Position numbers and translations under genes: made by a program. The notes beneath the pieces are model-generated. The model was not told the DNA's origin, searched no databases, and saw only the letters and a list, made by a program, of their open reading frames with translations. This document shows positions 1 to 8,723 of a stretch of 64,000 nt of DNA, piece by piece; the first letter of the stretch is position 1; each line of letters opens with the position of its first letter. Origin of the DNA: Thermoanaerobacterium sp. PSU-2 (GTDB taxonomy: Bacteria > Bacillota > Thermoanaerobacteria > Thermoanaerobacterales > Thermoanaerobacteraceae); the NCBI RefSeq assembly GCF_002102475.1, contig NZ_MSQD01000007.1:62001-126000 (forward strand), read 5' to 3'.

Positions 1-754
1 AAGGAGAATTTTTCTTGGCTTGTTCAAAAAGATCCCTAACTCTCGATGCACCGACACCTACAAACATCTCCACAAAGTCAGAACCACTTATGCTGAAAAA
101 CGGAACACCAGCTTCACCTGCTACAGCCTTCGCAAGCAAAGTTTTACCAGTTCCAGGAGGTCCTACTAAGAGAACGCCTTTAGGTATACGAGCGCCTAAA
201 TCTAAGAATTTCTTCGGAAATTTCAAAAACTCTACTATTTCCTGCAGCTCTTCCTTTTCCTCATCGGCACCAGCCACGTCATTAAAAGTGACTCTCCGCT
301 TATCATCTGTTACCATCTTAGCACGGCTTTTGCCGAAAGACATGACTCTATTGCCACCACCGCCTTGTGCTTGTTGCATAAACACATACCACAAAACTAC
401 AAGTACAGCCACCATAAATAGCGTTGGCAAAAGAGAATACCACCAAGGAGCACCTTGAGGCGGTTCGCTCTTGACAACAAGTTTATTGTCCTTAATATAT
501 GGTGTCAAGAAATTCATAAACGACGTCACATCAGGCACGTTGCTGCTAAACTGTGTGCCGTCTTTCAAAGTACCTGTAATGCTTGTGCCAGAAATAGTCA
601 TCTCTGATACATTGTTTTTGATAATCTGGCTGTACAGTTCAGTAACGTCAATAGCCGCAGGTTGTTTAATATTATCAGTATACAATTGTACCATTGCATA
701 TAATGCGATAATTATAAGTATCCATATAACGATACCTCTGATCGTTTTATTCAA
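1..754 (-). CDS. ftsH: ATP-dependent zinc metalloprotease FtsH (5' part, cut by window edge)
   Basis: Membrane-anchored AAA+ protease that degrades misfolded and short-lived proteins. About 251 N-terminal residues are present; the rest, including the HEXXH zinc site, lies left of the window. Translation shows an N-terminal membrane segment, an extracytoplasmic region, a second membrane segment near residue 110, and the AAA module with Walker A (VGPPGTGKT). The start chosen is TTG at 754, preceded by AAGGGAGGG at good spacing. It follows hpt and tilS in the same order as in Bacillus. Identification is secure; the unusual point is only the TTG start. Confidence 0.95.
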   Translation of the reverse strand, partial: MNKTIRGIVIWILIIIALYAMVQLYTDNIKQPAAIDVTELYSQIIKNNVSEMTISGTSITGTLKDGTQFSSNVPDVTSFMNFLTPYIKDNKLVVKSEPPQGAPWWYSLLPTLFMVAVLVVLWYVFMQQAQGGGGNRVMSFGKSRAKMVTDDKRRVTFNDVAGADEEKEELQEIVEFLKFPKKFLDLGARIPKGVLLVGPPGTGKTLLAKAVAGEAGVPFFSISGSDFVEMFVGVGASRVRDLFEQAKKNSP

Positions 755-822
755 ATATGGCCCTCCCTTCAAAGCCGTATCACTTAATTTATAATAACAT
801 ATACCATATAAAAAAACAAATT

Positions 823-1368
823 TTAGCTGTACATTTCAGGTTTCAAAACGCCTATAAAAGGAAGGTTCCTGTACTTTTCATCAAAGTCCAATCCATAACC
901 TACTACAAACTTATCAGGTATCTTAAACCCCACATAATCGACTTTTACAGATGCTTCTCTTCTCTCCGGTTTGTCTAATATCGTGCATATTTTCAAGCTT
1001 TTTGGCTTTCTTCCAAGCAGAGTTTCTCTCAAGTAAGACAGAGTTAAACCGCTGTCAATTATGTCCTCCACAATTAGGACATCTTTGCCTTCTATGCTTA
1101 TATCAAGGTCTTTAATTATCTTTACTATTCCCGATGAATGTGTTGAGCTTCCATAGCTGGAAACAGCCATAAAATCAAGTGATAAAGGTAAGTCAATACA
1201 CCTTGATAAATCAGCCATAAACATTAAAGCACCTTTTAAGACTCCTACCAGCATCAAATTTTTCCCTTCGTAGTCCTTCGTAATCTGTCTCCCAAGCTCT
1301 TTTATCTTTTCTTTAAGCTCTTCTTCTGTGATCAAAATTTCATCGATGTCCTTTGATAAATTTTCCAT
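823..1368 (-). CDS. hpt: hypoxanthine phosphoribosyltransferase
   Basis: Purine salvage enzyme converting hypoxanthine or guanine plus PRPP to IMP or GMP in the cytoplasm. The protein has the usual length of about 181 residues and carries the PRPP-binding motif [10 protein letters not shown] around residues 100-109. A TTG lies one codon upstream, but ATG at 1368 has the better 7-nt distance from GGAGG, so it is preferred. That Shine-Dalgarno overlaps the stop codon of tilS, suggesting translational coupling. The order tilS-hpt-ftsH is conserved in Firmicutes. Confidence 0.95.
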   Translation of the reverse strand: MENLSKDIDEILITEEELKEKIKELGRQITKDYEGKNLMLVGVLKGALMFMADLSRCIDLPLSLDFMAVSSYGSSTHSSGIVKIIKDLDISIEGKDVLIVEDIIDSGLTLSYLRETLLGRKPKSLKICTILDKPERREASVKVDYVGFKIPDKFVVGYGLDFDEKYRNLPFIGVLKPEMYS

Positions 1369-1380
1369 CAAATTTCCTCC

Positions 1381-2763
1381 TTAATCTTGTTTAATATACT
1401 CTATAGACAATATTTTTTTTGTGCCATCGCGTACTTTGTACTTTTCAGACATTCTATGTCCCACAATCCACAAAATAGTGCTGCCAATAGCTAATAATGG
1501 TATCTTATCTCTCTCCTCTCTTGGGATTTTCTCATCGATAAAATACTCTTTAAGTGTCTTTGTCCCTCTCATGTTTAGAGGCGAGATGAAATCTCCAATT
1601 CTCCTATGCCTTACGACTACATCGCCATCGATCAAATCAGCATCGAAAAGCTTACGGTATCTACCTAAATTAAGGCTTTCTATTGATTCTCTATCTATTA
1701 TCTCCGCCTTATATACACCTAAACATCCACCATCTGTTACGCCGGGAATATTAAGCTTAACTTCGCTAAAATCTCGCTTTTCATAAAATGTTCTTTTTCT
1801 GAATATAAGATTATTATAACTTTTTATAACTTCAATTTCAAAGGGTAAATCAATTTTTGACGATGTCTGCTTGTCCATGATATCTAACACATCTTCCACG
1901 TGTTTAAATGTAAGTTGATTAAGATCTCCCTTTAATTTCTTATAAGCCAATCTAATGATTCTTCTTCTTATGGAACTGTGCAATTTTTTTATCCCATCAA
2001 TGTCAAGTTTAACATTTCCATTATCAAAGTCAGCAATCTCATTAAATATTTTTTCAGATTCTTGGCTTAAATAATCTTCATCATCAAGCACGATCTGTGA
2101 TGTTCTGTACAAATTTTCAACTATGTCTACATCAAAATTTTCTTCAATAAATGGTATCAATTTTAGCCTTATTCGGTTTCTTCTATACACATCTTCTTTA
2201 TTTGTAGCATCTATCACATATCTAAGATCTTTTGATGTTAAGTAGTCAAGTATTTCATCTCTTGTGGTCCTTATAAGTGGTCTTATGATGCATCCATTAA
2301 CAGGCTTTATGCCTACAAGTCCAGTTGTGCCAGCACCTCTTAAGATGTTTAAGAGAACCGTTTCGGCTACGTCATTTTTGTTGTGGGCAATGGCGATTTT
2401 GTTTCCACCAACTTCTTTAAACACTTTATTAAAAGCACTGTACCTTATTTCCCTTCCGGCAGCCTCCTCAGACAATCCCTTTTCTTCAGCGTATCTTCTC
2501 ACGTCTTCCTTAAATAAAAAAAATGGGATATTTATTCCCTTGCAAAGCTTCTCAACGAACAACGCATCACTATCTGCATCGGCTCCCCTCAGCATATGAT
2601 TCACATGAACCACAAAAAGCTTAAGCTTATACTTTTCTTTTATCTCTAAAAGCAAGTTAAGAAGGCAAATTGAATCAGGGCCTCCAGATACTCCTATTAC
2701 GATTTTATCGCCTTTTTCTATCATTCTGTATTCTTTTATCGTCTTTTCAAAGCTATCTATCAT
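1381..2763 (-). CDS. tilS: tRNA(Ile)-lysidine synthetase TilS
   Basis: Modifies C34 of the CAU-anticodon tRNA-Ile to lysidine so that it reads AUA; essential in most bacteria. The N-type ATP pyrophosphatase P-loop SGGPDS lies at residues 26-31, and the 460-residue length fits the long form with C-terminal tRNA-binding domains. It sits 9 bp downstream of the yabT-like kinase gene and its stop overlaps the hpt ribosome-binding site, so the genes are probably co-transcribed. Confidence 0.95.
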   Translation of the reverse strand: MIDSFEKTIKEYRMIEKGDKIVIGVSGGPDSICLLNLLLEIKEKYKLKLFVVHVNHMLRGADADSDALFVEKLCKGINIPFFLFKEDVRRYAEEKGLSEEAAGREIRYSAFNKVFKEVGGNKIAIAHNKNDVAETVLLNILRGAGTTGLVGIKPVNGCIIRPLIRTTRDEILDYLTSKDLRYVIDATNKEDVYRRNRIRLKLIPFIEENFDVDIVENLYRTSQIVLDDEDYLSQESEKIFNEIADFDNGNVKLDIDGIKKLHSSIRRRIIRLAYKKLKGDLNQLTFKHVEDVLDIMDKQTSSKIDLPFEIEVIKSYNNLIFRKRTFYEKRDFSEVKLNIPGVTDGGCLGVYKAEIIDRESIESLNLGRYRKLFDADLIDGDVVVRHRRIGDFISPLNMRGTKTLKEYFIDEKIPREERDKIPLLAIGSTILWIVGHRMSEKYKVRDGTKKILSIEYIKQD

Positions 2764-2772
2764 ATATATCCC

Positions 2773-3612
2773 CTACACCGCCAAAATCATAAGTACAACG
2801 AATATCATACCCACTATAAAAAGCATGTAATTTAAATACATTGACGCCTTTTCACTAAAGCAGCCATTTTTAAAATTGACATACAGTTTATTTATATCGT
2901 ACGTGCCATTAAGCGCCTTCATTATGACAATATAAAACTTTCCAAGTCTTATTTTTGATTGCTTTAGGACTTCTCCTATCGTGTGGTAATCGTGTCTAAA
3001 CGTCTTGCCCATTACAAGGCATACAAAAAGCATCCCTGCTTCAAACGACAGATACCCGGAATCCGCTTTTCTTAATCCCACTTTCCAACTGGCTCTGTCA
3101 AACTCAGGAGTAAATTCTTTTACAGTATCATCTTTAGCAGATGTCGAACCGTAGTCAATAAGCACTATGCGCTTTTTTATCTCATCCATCATAACATTGG
3201 ATGGTTTTAAATCTGTGTAAAAAATGCCTAATCGCTTTAATCTAATCAAAGCATCTAAAATCACAGTAAGTATGTATGAAGCATTCTCCAAATCAATGCC
3301 TGATTTAATCAATCTATCAAGGCTATACCCGTCTATGTATTCCAAAACGATATAGTGATACATTTTATTATACAATATTGCGTCATCTAAATCAAATACA
3401 CGTGGAGCAAAATCGCAATTTTTCAATGATGTCAACACTTTGTACTCTCTCGTAATGCTTATTAAGTCTTCACTTATCTTAAGCGCATATTTTAAATTTT
3501 CATCGTCGTGAACAAGGTATACATCGGCCACACCGCCATGCCCAATTTTTTTATCGACTACGTATTTCCGTCCATTATGTATGCCTTTCAAAACATAGCC
3601 ATTCTCAAGCAT
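2773..3612 (-). CDS. yabT: YabT-like membrane-anchored Ser/Thr protein kinase
   Basis: Hanks-type kinase related to Bacillus YabT, a sporulation kinase. A glycine-rich loop (IGHGGVADVYLV, residues 23-34), the ATP lysine (YALK, about 45), a catalytic loop with TDLKPSN near 133-139 in place of HRD, and DYG (153-155) in place of DFG are visible. A hydrophobic segment at about 256-279 anchors the C-terminus. The extracellular PASTA repeats of PrkC are absent, which fits the YabT type. The start overlaps the end of the VWA gene by one base. The symbol rests on synteny plus domain content. Confidence 0.85.
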   Translation of the reverse strand: MLENGYVLKGIHNGRKYVVDKKIGHGGVADVYLVHDDENLKYALKISEDLISITREYKVLTSLKNCDFAPRVFDLDDAILYNKMYHYIVLEYIDGYSLDRLIKSGIDLENASYILTVILDALIRLKRLGIFYTDLKPSNVMMDEIKKRIVLIDYGSTSAKDDTVKEFTPEFDRASWKVGLRKADSGYLSFEAGMLFVCLVMGKTFRHDYHTIGEVLKQSKIRLGKFYIVIMKALNGTYDINKLYVNFKNGCFSEKASMYLNYMLFIVGMIFVVLMILAV

Positions 3613-4307
3613 TAGCCGATACCTCTTATAGATTCGACTTCTGTATCAAAAAGCGATGTAGCCAGCTTTATCGCATGGTAAGTAGGGGTATTTCCACCTG
3701 CCTTTAAGTTCTTAAGGCCAATTTCTATATCATTTATCTTCGATGTAAATGGGCATATAATCTTCGCATAAGCATCATTTCCATCTGGAAATCCTATTAG
3801 ACAAAATTGGCTTTTGCCTTTTCTCACTTTCATAGTGCTTAGAAGATCGATTATTCCATTCACCGCTTTTTTTAATTTTCTTGCCATACTTCCACTTAAG
3901 TCCAGCAAAATTGCGCATCTTATATCTGAAATATCCAGAAGTCTATCGATGTATTCTACGATTTGAGATCGCAATACAGGATGGAGTTCTTCTATATTTT
4001 TCCCTATGAGTCTCATCAATTCGCTATCTAACGTATCGTACAAAGTTTTTTCGGCTGATTTTTGCGTCACCGCCGATAAAGACCGTATAAAATCATCTGA
4101 ATAAATTATGTCATACACGCCACCACCAGAACTTGCAATATCTTTTATCTCTTTTATAGACAGATTTCCGTCGTCCACGATGCCTATAGAGCTTACTCGA
4201 ATTCCCTTCCTAAACGCTAAAAAAGCTGCATCTGCTGGATTCCCACCAACATTTGATTTGCCATCTGTAACGACGATTATCTGATTTATCAAAATTTCCA
4301 AAATCAA
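3612..4307 (-). CDS. yabS: YabS-like von Willebrand factor A protein
   Basis: The product carries VWA signatures in an unusual order. The TDG strand normally found late in the domain is at residues 14-16, and the metal-binding DLSGS motif that normally begins it is at 136-140. A helical segment lies between. The same arrangement is, as far as I recall, typical of Bacillus YabS, between spoIIE and yabT. The start is TTG at 4307 or, with better spacing from GGAGG, TTG at 4301. The function is not established; context points to sporulation. Confidence 0.8.
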   Translation of the reverse strand: MILEILINQIIVVTDGKSNVGGNPADAAFLAFRKGIRVSSIGIVDDGNLSIKEIKDIASSGGGVYDIIYSDDFIRSLSAVTQKSAEKTLYDTLDSELMRLIGKNIEELHPVLRSQIVEYIDRLLDISDIRCAILLDLSGSMARKLKKAVNGIIDLLSTMKVRKGKSQFCLIGFPDGNDAYAKIICPFTSKINDIEIGLKNLKAGGNTPTYHAIKLATSLFDTEVESIRGIG

Positions 4308-4362
4308 ATCCCTCCATAAGATTTTTTATTATTTTTGCCATCTTATGGAAGGATTATTCAGC

Positions 4363-6714
4363 TTACAATCGCTTTTTCCAAACTTTCACCACAAGCACTG
4401 TCATGTCGTCCTTAGGCTTGTTTTCACAAAGCTCAAGGCATTTCTTCATTATAGCTTCAGCCATATCCTGAGGATCTTTCATATCAAGGTTTCTTAAAAA
4501 TCTTGCCATGCTTTCTTCTTTGTTACCATCAAAGCAATCTAATACTCCGTCCGTCGTCAAAATCACAAAATCTCCGTCTTTTAACTTCCTATCGTGGATG
4601 TCTGCATCGACGTCTTCCAAAATACCAATAGGCAGTGAACTGGATTCAATCACATCCACATCTTTTCCGCTTTTTATAAATGTAGCCGAGGCGCCGATCT
4701 TTATAAACTCTGCATCTCCCGTAAACAAATCTATAAACGATATGTCGACTGTTGAGAACATCTCCTCTGCTGACCTTAATGCCAGAATAGAATTTATAGT
4801 TTGTACAACCAATCCTTTGTCAAATCCCGCTTCAATGAATCTTTCCAGCAAAGATATTGTCGTGCTGCTTTCAGAAGCTGCTCTGTATCCAAAGCCCATG
4901 CCATCGCTTAATGCCGCCATGTACTTTCCGCCTTCCAGTTCCATGAAAGAGTACGTATCACCAGATATTTTGTTAGCGCTTTTGCTGATTTTGCTAATGC
5001 CTGTGGATACTTGATAGCTTTCAGCTCTTGTAAGAGTCAAACTGCACCGCCCTTTATTATTTATAGAACACAAAGTATTTTTCCGCTCGTATTTCTCCCC
5101 CATAATCTCTGATACAGCCGGAATAATTTTTTTCTCGCATTCTTTAGCTGCATAACAGGCTTTCTTGTATATCTTTATCACCACATTTCCATCTCCCGCA
5201 TCGTAAACTATGGCGTCGTCTACAGGTATGCCTCTTTTATCTAATTCTACAAGCAAATACTGTTCAAGATCGTCCTTGAAAGTGATGTCCATGCCTATAT
5301 CGTCAGCCATGTTTGATATAACAGACGAAATGCCTTTTAACTGGTTTGAGACAATATTCTTGGCATCTTTAAGCCTTTCCCTCCACTGCATGTTTATCTT
5401 ATAAAGCATGAGGTTGTGCTTTGTACAATTAAGAAGTTCTGGAAATCTTATGCACTTTTTATAAAGTTTATTGTTTTCTACATTGCCTGTACTCTCAAGA
5501 CTTTCTACTAAATCAAACATGCTTTTATACGTAAAATAAAAGTCTTTATCCCAGCACATTTTGTACATAGCACAATCAGTGCAAGTCTTATTAGCTATTT
5601 CTTCAAAAAGATATGATATATCCTTGTGATCTAAGATCTTCTCATTGGCCTTTTTAAAGCTTTTCCCTAACTCATCAAAAACCTCAGCATATTCTTTCAA
5701 TTTATCAGTCACAACTTCTTTAAGCTTTACGCTGTAGCTTCGCTGCAATGAACCTTTATCGCCTTTTACAATTGAAACAAGATGATCCAATCTTTTTTTA
5801 GGAACAGATAAAAATACTAAAGAAGCTAAAGCAAAATCGTAAGGACTGATGATCATATTTGCAAATGCATTGACATAAAATGTCATAATGGCAGCAGCAG
5901 TGAAAAACCCCAAGGCGATTCCCAACCTGCCAAGTTTTTTCATGCTTCCAGACAAAAGACCTGTAAATCCGTATAAGCCTACAGATGTAGGAGTATTTGT
6001 AAGAGCAAGGCTTCCAATAAGACCAATGGTAGTTCCTACGCTGGCACCCGTTCCAACACCGCCCATGTACGAACTCATCAGTATGGTAAGTATGCCAAAT
6101 GAGCTATTTAAGTTAAATCTCCATATCTTTATATTATTAAGCCCCAATATAAAAATGCTTAGCAGTATGCACAATGATATGATTTCTTCGTTTGATATGA
6201 CTTTCCTGTTTGAATTATTTAAAAGCAAAATTGCCTGGTTAAATATGAATACCATCAACATGGCTATGACAGATTCGTAAATAGACGTCATCACGTCAAA
6301 CAACAGAAATCCATACGCTTTGCTGTAGATGAGGTCTACTAAAAGCAGCGAGAAAAATGTTATCAACGCCACTTTAAAGATGTTTTTGCTTTTAACTTTT
6401 AATAGATACTCAAAAGCCAATATCAAAGCCAAAATGATTAGATACTTGATGCTATTGACACCAGGTAAAGACAATACTCCAAGGTAAACGCCAATTCCCG
6501 ACAAAAAATACTTTCTCTTTTGCATTATAAGCGATGCAAAATACGCCACACCGAACGGGATAAGGTTGTCCATTATTTGTGCGCGGCCAATGACAAAACC
6601 TATTAATGCAAAAACTAATGCATTGAATATAAATTTTACATTGTCTTTTTGCAATTTTTCATTGCTTTCTTTCCTTCCTATCCTTGAGTAAGGAAGAATA
6701 TCAGCACTCTGCAT
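4363..6714 (-). CDS. spoIIE: stage II sporulation protein E (PP2C phosphatase)
   Basis: Forespore phosphatase that dephosphorylates SpoIIAA, releasing sigma-F, and also takes part in polar division. The N-terminal third holds about ten membrane segments, followed by a central regulatory region and a C-terminal PP2C domain with SDGMGFG and TTDGVLD metal-site motifs. At 783 residues it has the expected size. An upstream GTG/ATG series could add five residues, but ATG at 6714 lies correctly behind GGTGGTGG. The promoter is described separately. Confidence 0.96.
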   Translation of the reverse strand: MQSADILPYSRIGRKESNEKLQKDNVKFIFNALVFALIGFVIGRAQIMDNLIPFGVAYFASLIMQKRKYFLSGIGVYLGVLSLPGVNSIKYLIILALILAFEYLLKVKSKNIFKVALITFFSLLLVDLIYSKAYGFLLFDVMTSIYESVIAMLMVFIFNQAILLLNNSNRKVISNEEIISLCILLSIFILGLNNIKIWRFNLNSSFGILTILMSSYMGGVGTGASVGTTIGLIGSLALTNTPTSVGLYGFTGLLSGSMKKLGRLGIALGFFTAAAIMTFYVNAFANMIISPYDFALASLVFLSVPKKRLDHLVSIVKGDKGSLQRSYSVKLKEVVTDKLKEYAEVFDELGKSFKKANEKILDHKDISYLFEEIANKTCTDCAMYKMCWDKDFYFTYKSMFDLVESLESTGNVENNKLYKKCIRFPELLNCTKHNLMLYKINMQWRERLKDAKNIVSNQLKGISSVISNMADDIGMDITFKDDLEQYLLVELDKRGIPVDDAIVYDAGDGNVVIKIYKKACYAAKECEKKIIPAVSEIMGEKYERKNTLCSINNKGRCSLTLTRAESYQVSTGISKISKSANKISGDTYSFMELEGGKYMAALSDGMGFGYRAASESSTTISLLERFIEAGFDKGLVVQTINSILALRSAEEMFSTVDISFIDLFTGDAEFIKIGASATFIKSGKDVDVIESSSLPIGILEDVDADIHDRKLKDGDFVILTTDGVLDCFDGNKEESMARFLRNLDMKDPQDMAEAIMKKCLELCENKPKDDMTVLVVKVWKKRL

Positions 6715-6741
6715 ATTTACCACCACCATTTTTTTGATATG

Positions 6742-6774
6742 ATTATAGCATCCAATATAAGGTAAAATTTGTAA
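6742..6774 (-). promoter_or_regulatory. spoIIE promoter with 21-bp spacer
   Basis: On the minus strand TTACAA (6769-6774) and TATAAT (6742-6747) are separated by 21 bp. Spacers of 21-22 bp are characteristic of the Spo0A-activated sigma-A promoters of spoIIE and spoIIG in Bacillus. No clear consensus Spo0A box was found. Confidence 0.6.
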
Positions 6775-6828
6775 ATATATGGTGGTAGCCTAAATTTTTT
6801 TAACGACATTTTATATAAATAAAATAAA

Positions 6829-6850
6829 AAAAGCTACAATTTTGTAGCTT
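6829..6850 (-). terminator. terminator after tRNA-Glu
   Basis: A self-complementary AAGCTACAA/TTGTAGCTT hairpin is followed on the minus strand by a T-rich run (TTTTTTTATTTTAT), just downstream of tRNA-Glu. Confidence 0.8.
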
Positions 6851-6872
6851 CTCTCATAATATTCAAATTTGG

Positions 6873-6944
6873 TGACCCCGACGGGATTCGAACCCATGTT
6901 ACCGCCGTGAAAGGGCGATGTCTTAACCACTTGACCACGGGGCC
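6873..6944 (-). tRNA. tRNA-Glu (anticodon TTC)
   Basis: A complete cloverleaf is readable on the minus strand: acceptor GGCCCCG/CGGGGTC, anticodon loop CTTTCAC with TTC, and a GGTTCGAAT T-loop. Only CC, not CCA, follows the discriminator A, so the end must be completed by CCA-adding enzyme. Its place upstream of spoIIE matches Bacillus gene order. Confidence 0.95.
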
Positions 6945-6957
6945 TAAGACATATCAT

Positions 6958-6985
6958 ATTTTATCATATTTTGTAGTTTTGTCAA
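6958..6985 (-). promoter_or_regulatory. sigma-A promoter of tRNA-Glu
   Basis: TTGACA (6980-6985) and TAAAAT (6958-6963) on the minus strand with a 16-bp spacer, about 14 bp before the tRNA. Confidence 0.65.
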
Positions 6986-7004
6986 CAATCAAATTTATCC
7001 TTAT

Positions 7005-7544
7005 CTATCTTACTCCGTAAAATATGTCAATAAATTCTCCTTTAGAAATCTCGCCTACAATATTATGCTTATCTTTAAGGTAATTTACTACATCGTAAAT
7101 GTCTATCTTTGCTTCATGATGGCTTCCTCTTTGCCTGTGAGATTCGGCGACTCTCTCCTTGCCTATATCATTAAGCTCTGTTATCAATATCTTGCCGCCT
7201 TTTTTCAATACTCTCACCATCTCATCAATGGCAACATTATAGTCTTTCATGTGGTGCATTGCATTGTAGGATGTGACAACCTCAAAAGATTCATCAATAA
7301 ACGGCATCCTATGTGCATCACCATGTACAAACAAGATTTTGCCTTCCACATCTTCATTGCTTATGATTTCTTTAGCTTTTTTTAGCGTGTCAATATTGTA
7401 CTCTAACGACACCACATCATAGCCGTACCTGGCCAATGCGTAAGCCATACGGGCTCTACCAGTACCTACGTCCAGCGCAAACACATGTCCTTCACCCAAT
7501 AGATCTAAAGCCCGTTTCAAATCTGATTCAATATCAATTGCCAA
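7005..7544 (-). CDS. class I SAM-dependent methyltransferase
   Basis: Rossmann-fold methyltransferase of the Methyltransf_11 type with motif I ALDVGTGRARMA near the N-terminus and the acidic strand SLEYN. The substrate is unknown. The frame extends to 7577, but TTG at 7544 is well placed behind GAGGTG, avoids an 11-bp overlap with the preceding gene, and is preferred. It is the last gene of the apparent peptide-maturation operon that starts near 12186. The downstream stretch contains tRNA-Glu in the same direction with its own promoter. Confidence 0.8.
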   Translation of the reverse strand: MAIDIESDLKRALDLLGEGHVFALDVGTGRARMAYALARYGYDVVSLEYNIDTLKKAKEIISNEDVEGKILFVHGDAHRMPFIDESFEVVTSYNAMHHMKDYNVAIDEMVRVLKKGGKILITELNDIGKERVAESHRQRGSHHEAKIDIYDVVNYLKDKHNIVGEISKGEFIDIFYGVR

Positions 7545-7566
7545 TTGTATCACCTCTAATGTTATT

Positions 7567-7950
7567 CTACAGCACATCTATGGCTTTTTTCAACTTATCA
7601 GCAACTTCTTCTGCAATTTTAGACAATTTTTCATCATTAGAAGGCAATGCCTTTAAAGGATCAATTGCCGATACAACTACACTGCCATCGCTTTTTTCGT
7701 ACACAATCACATTGCAAGGCAGCAAAAGCCCTACTTCAGGGTCAATGTTTAATACTTCGTAAGCATAAGTGGGATTGCATGCGCCAAGTATGACGTAGTT
7801 CATCATATCCTTGCCTATTTTCTTTTTTATCGTATCTTTCATGTCAATCTCTACTAATATTCCAAATCCTACGCCTTTTAAAGCTTCTTTAACCTTTTCC
7901 ACAGCTTCAGCAAATGAATATGCCACTTCTTTAGTGATGTCAAGATCCAT
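7567..7950 (-). CDS. DUF302 domain protein
   Basis: 127-residue cytoplasmic protein with the DUF302 pattern: an N-terminal helix, a GFGILVEIDMKDTIKKK segment, ILGACNP with a conserved cysteine, and LLLPCNVIVYE with a second cysteine. DUF302 proteins have no agreed function but often sit beside thiol, sulfur or metalloid genes. It overlaps the preceding gene by 11 bp, so co-translation is likely. The two conserved cysteines fit the thiol theme of the cluster. Confidence 0.85.
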   Translation of the reverse strand: MDLDITKEVAYSFAEAVEKVKEALKGVGFGILVEIDMKDTIKKKIGKDMMNYVILGACNPTYAYEVLNIDPEVGLLLPCNVIVYEKSDGSVVVSAIDPLKALPSNDEKLSKIAEEVADKLKKAIDVL

Positions 7951-8689
7951 ATTTCACACTCCTTTCTGACTTTTCCACGTCTCTGTACTTGCACATATAA
8001 TAGCATTCCCTGTTTCTCTTTGAGTAATTACAATCATCTGTCCTTTCAAAAGTTGTAGGAAATTTGACATTCAATTCTTTTTCAAAAAATTCTACTGCTT
8101 CTTCTATTGATATCCTTGTGCATTTCTTGCAACATCTGGCACCACCCGCTTCTCCGATGCTTTTAAGGGCATTTGCAACAGCTAAATGTGCCTTAGTCCT
8201 TTTAAGAGGTGTAAGAGGCGTCGCTTTGTAAATGACTGAGATGGCAACACCGATTCCCACCCCTGCACCACAGGCACCGTAATAGCCACACGCTCCTCCA
8301 GGAATCTCTTTCCCACGGTTTATTGCCTCTAAGATATCCTCGTCAGAAGCTTTCCCTGTCAAATTTTTGTAAGCCGTGACTATTGCTGCAGGAACCAATG
8401 CATGATGTTCTGGTCCATGCATTGGTATCCTGCTGTCTGACATGATATTTTCCACGATTTCCATAGGATCTTTAGAATCCGTAGACAGACAATAATCCTT
8501 TATGACCTCAATGCCGTCCTTTGCGTGACATTTGTCGCAAACGTAGTGCCCATCCGTACAGTGGGCAAGAGTTAATTCTTCTGTACCACAGTATTCGCAT
8601 CTTTTCAACACTGGCTTTTCTAAATACATGAGCGGCTTCCCACATATCATGCAATTTTCCATGTACTTTGTTTCGCAGCACTCCATCAT
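7940..8689 (-). CDS. DUF5714 cysteine-rich protein
   Basis: 249 residues with many cysteines: two CxxC pairs at the N-terminus (CMICGKP, CEYCGTE), a further CDKC, a central glycine-rich GGACGYYGACGAGVGIG segment, and a CCKKC cluster. The MHGPEHHALVPA segment marks the DUF5714 family, which is of unknown function and often annotated beside methyltransferases. The pattern suggests zinc or Fe-S binding. Start ATG follows AAAGGAG. It lies between the thioredoxin reductase fusion and DUF302 in one operon. Confidence 0.8.
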   Translation of the reverse strand: MMECCETKYMENCMICGKPLMYLEKPVLKRCEYCGTEELTLAHCTDGHYVCDKCHAKDGIEVIKDYCLSTDSKDPMEIVENIMSDSRIPMHGPEHHALVPAAIVTAYKNLTGKASDEDILEAINRGKEIPGGACGYYGACGAGVGIGVAISVIYKATPLTPLKRTKAHLAVANALKSIGEAGGARCCKKCTRISIEEAVEFFEKELNVKFPTTFERTDDCNYSKRNRECYYMCKYRDVEKSERSVKYGS

Positions 8690-8723
8690 TATCTCCTTTC
8701 ATACTTTTTGAAAGTATGCAAAA

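Noticed and set aside
4508-5014. Long plus-strand open frame inside spoIIE (and similar frames opposite hpt, tilS, nifJ and hyuA)
   Set aside because: They lie antisense to well-conserved genes, lack ribosome-binding sites and have no recognisable domains.
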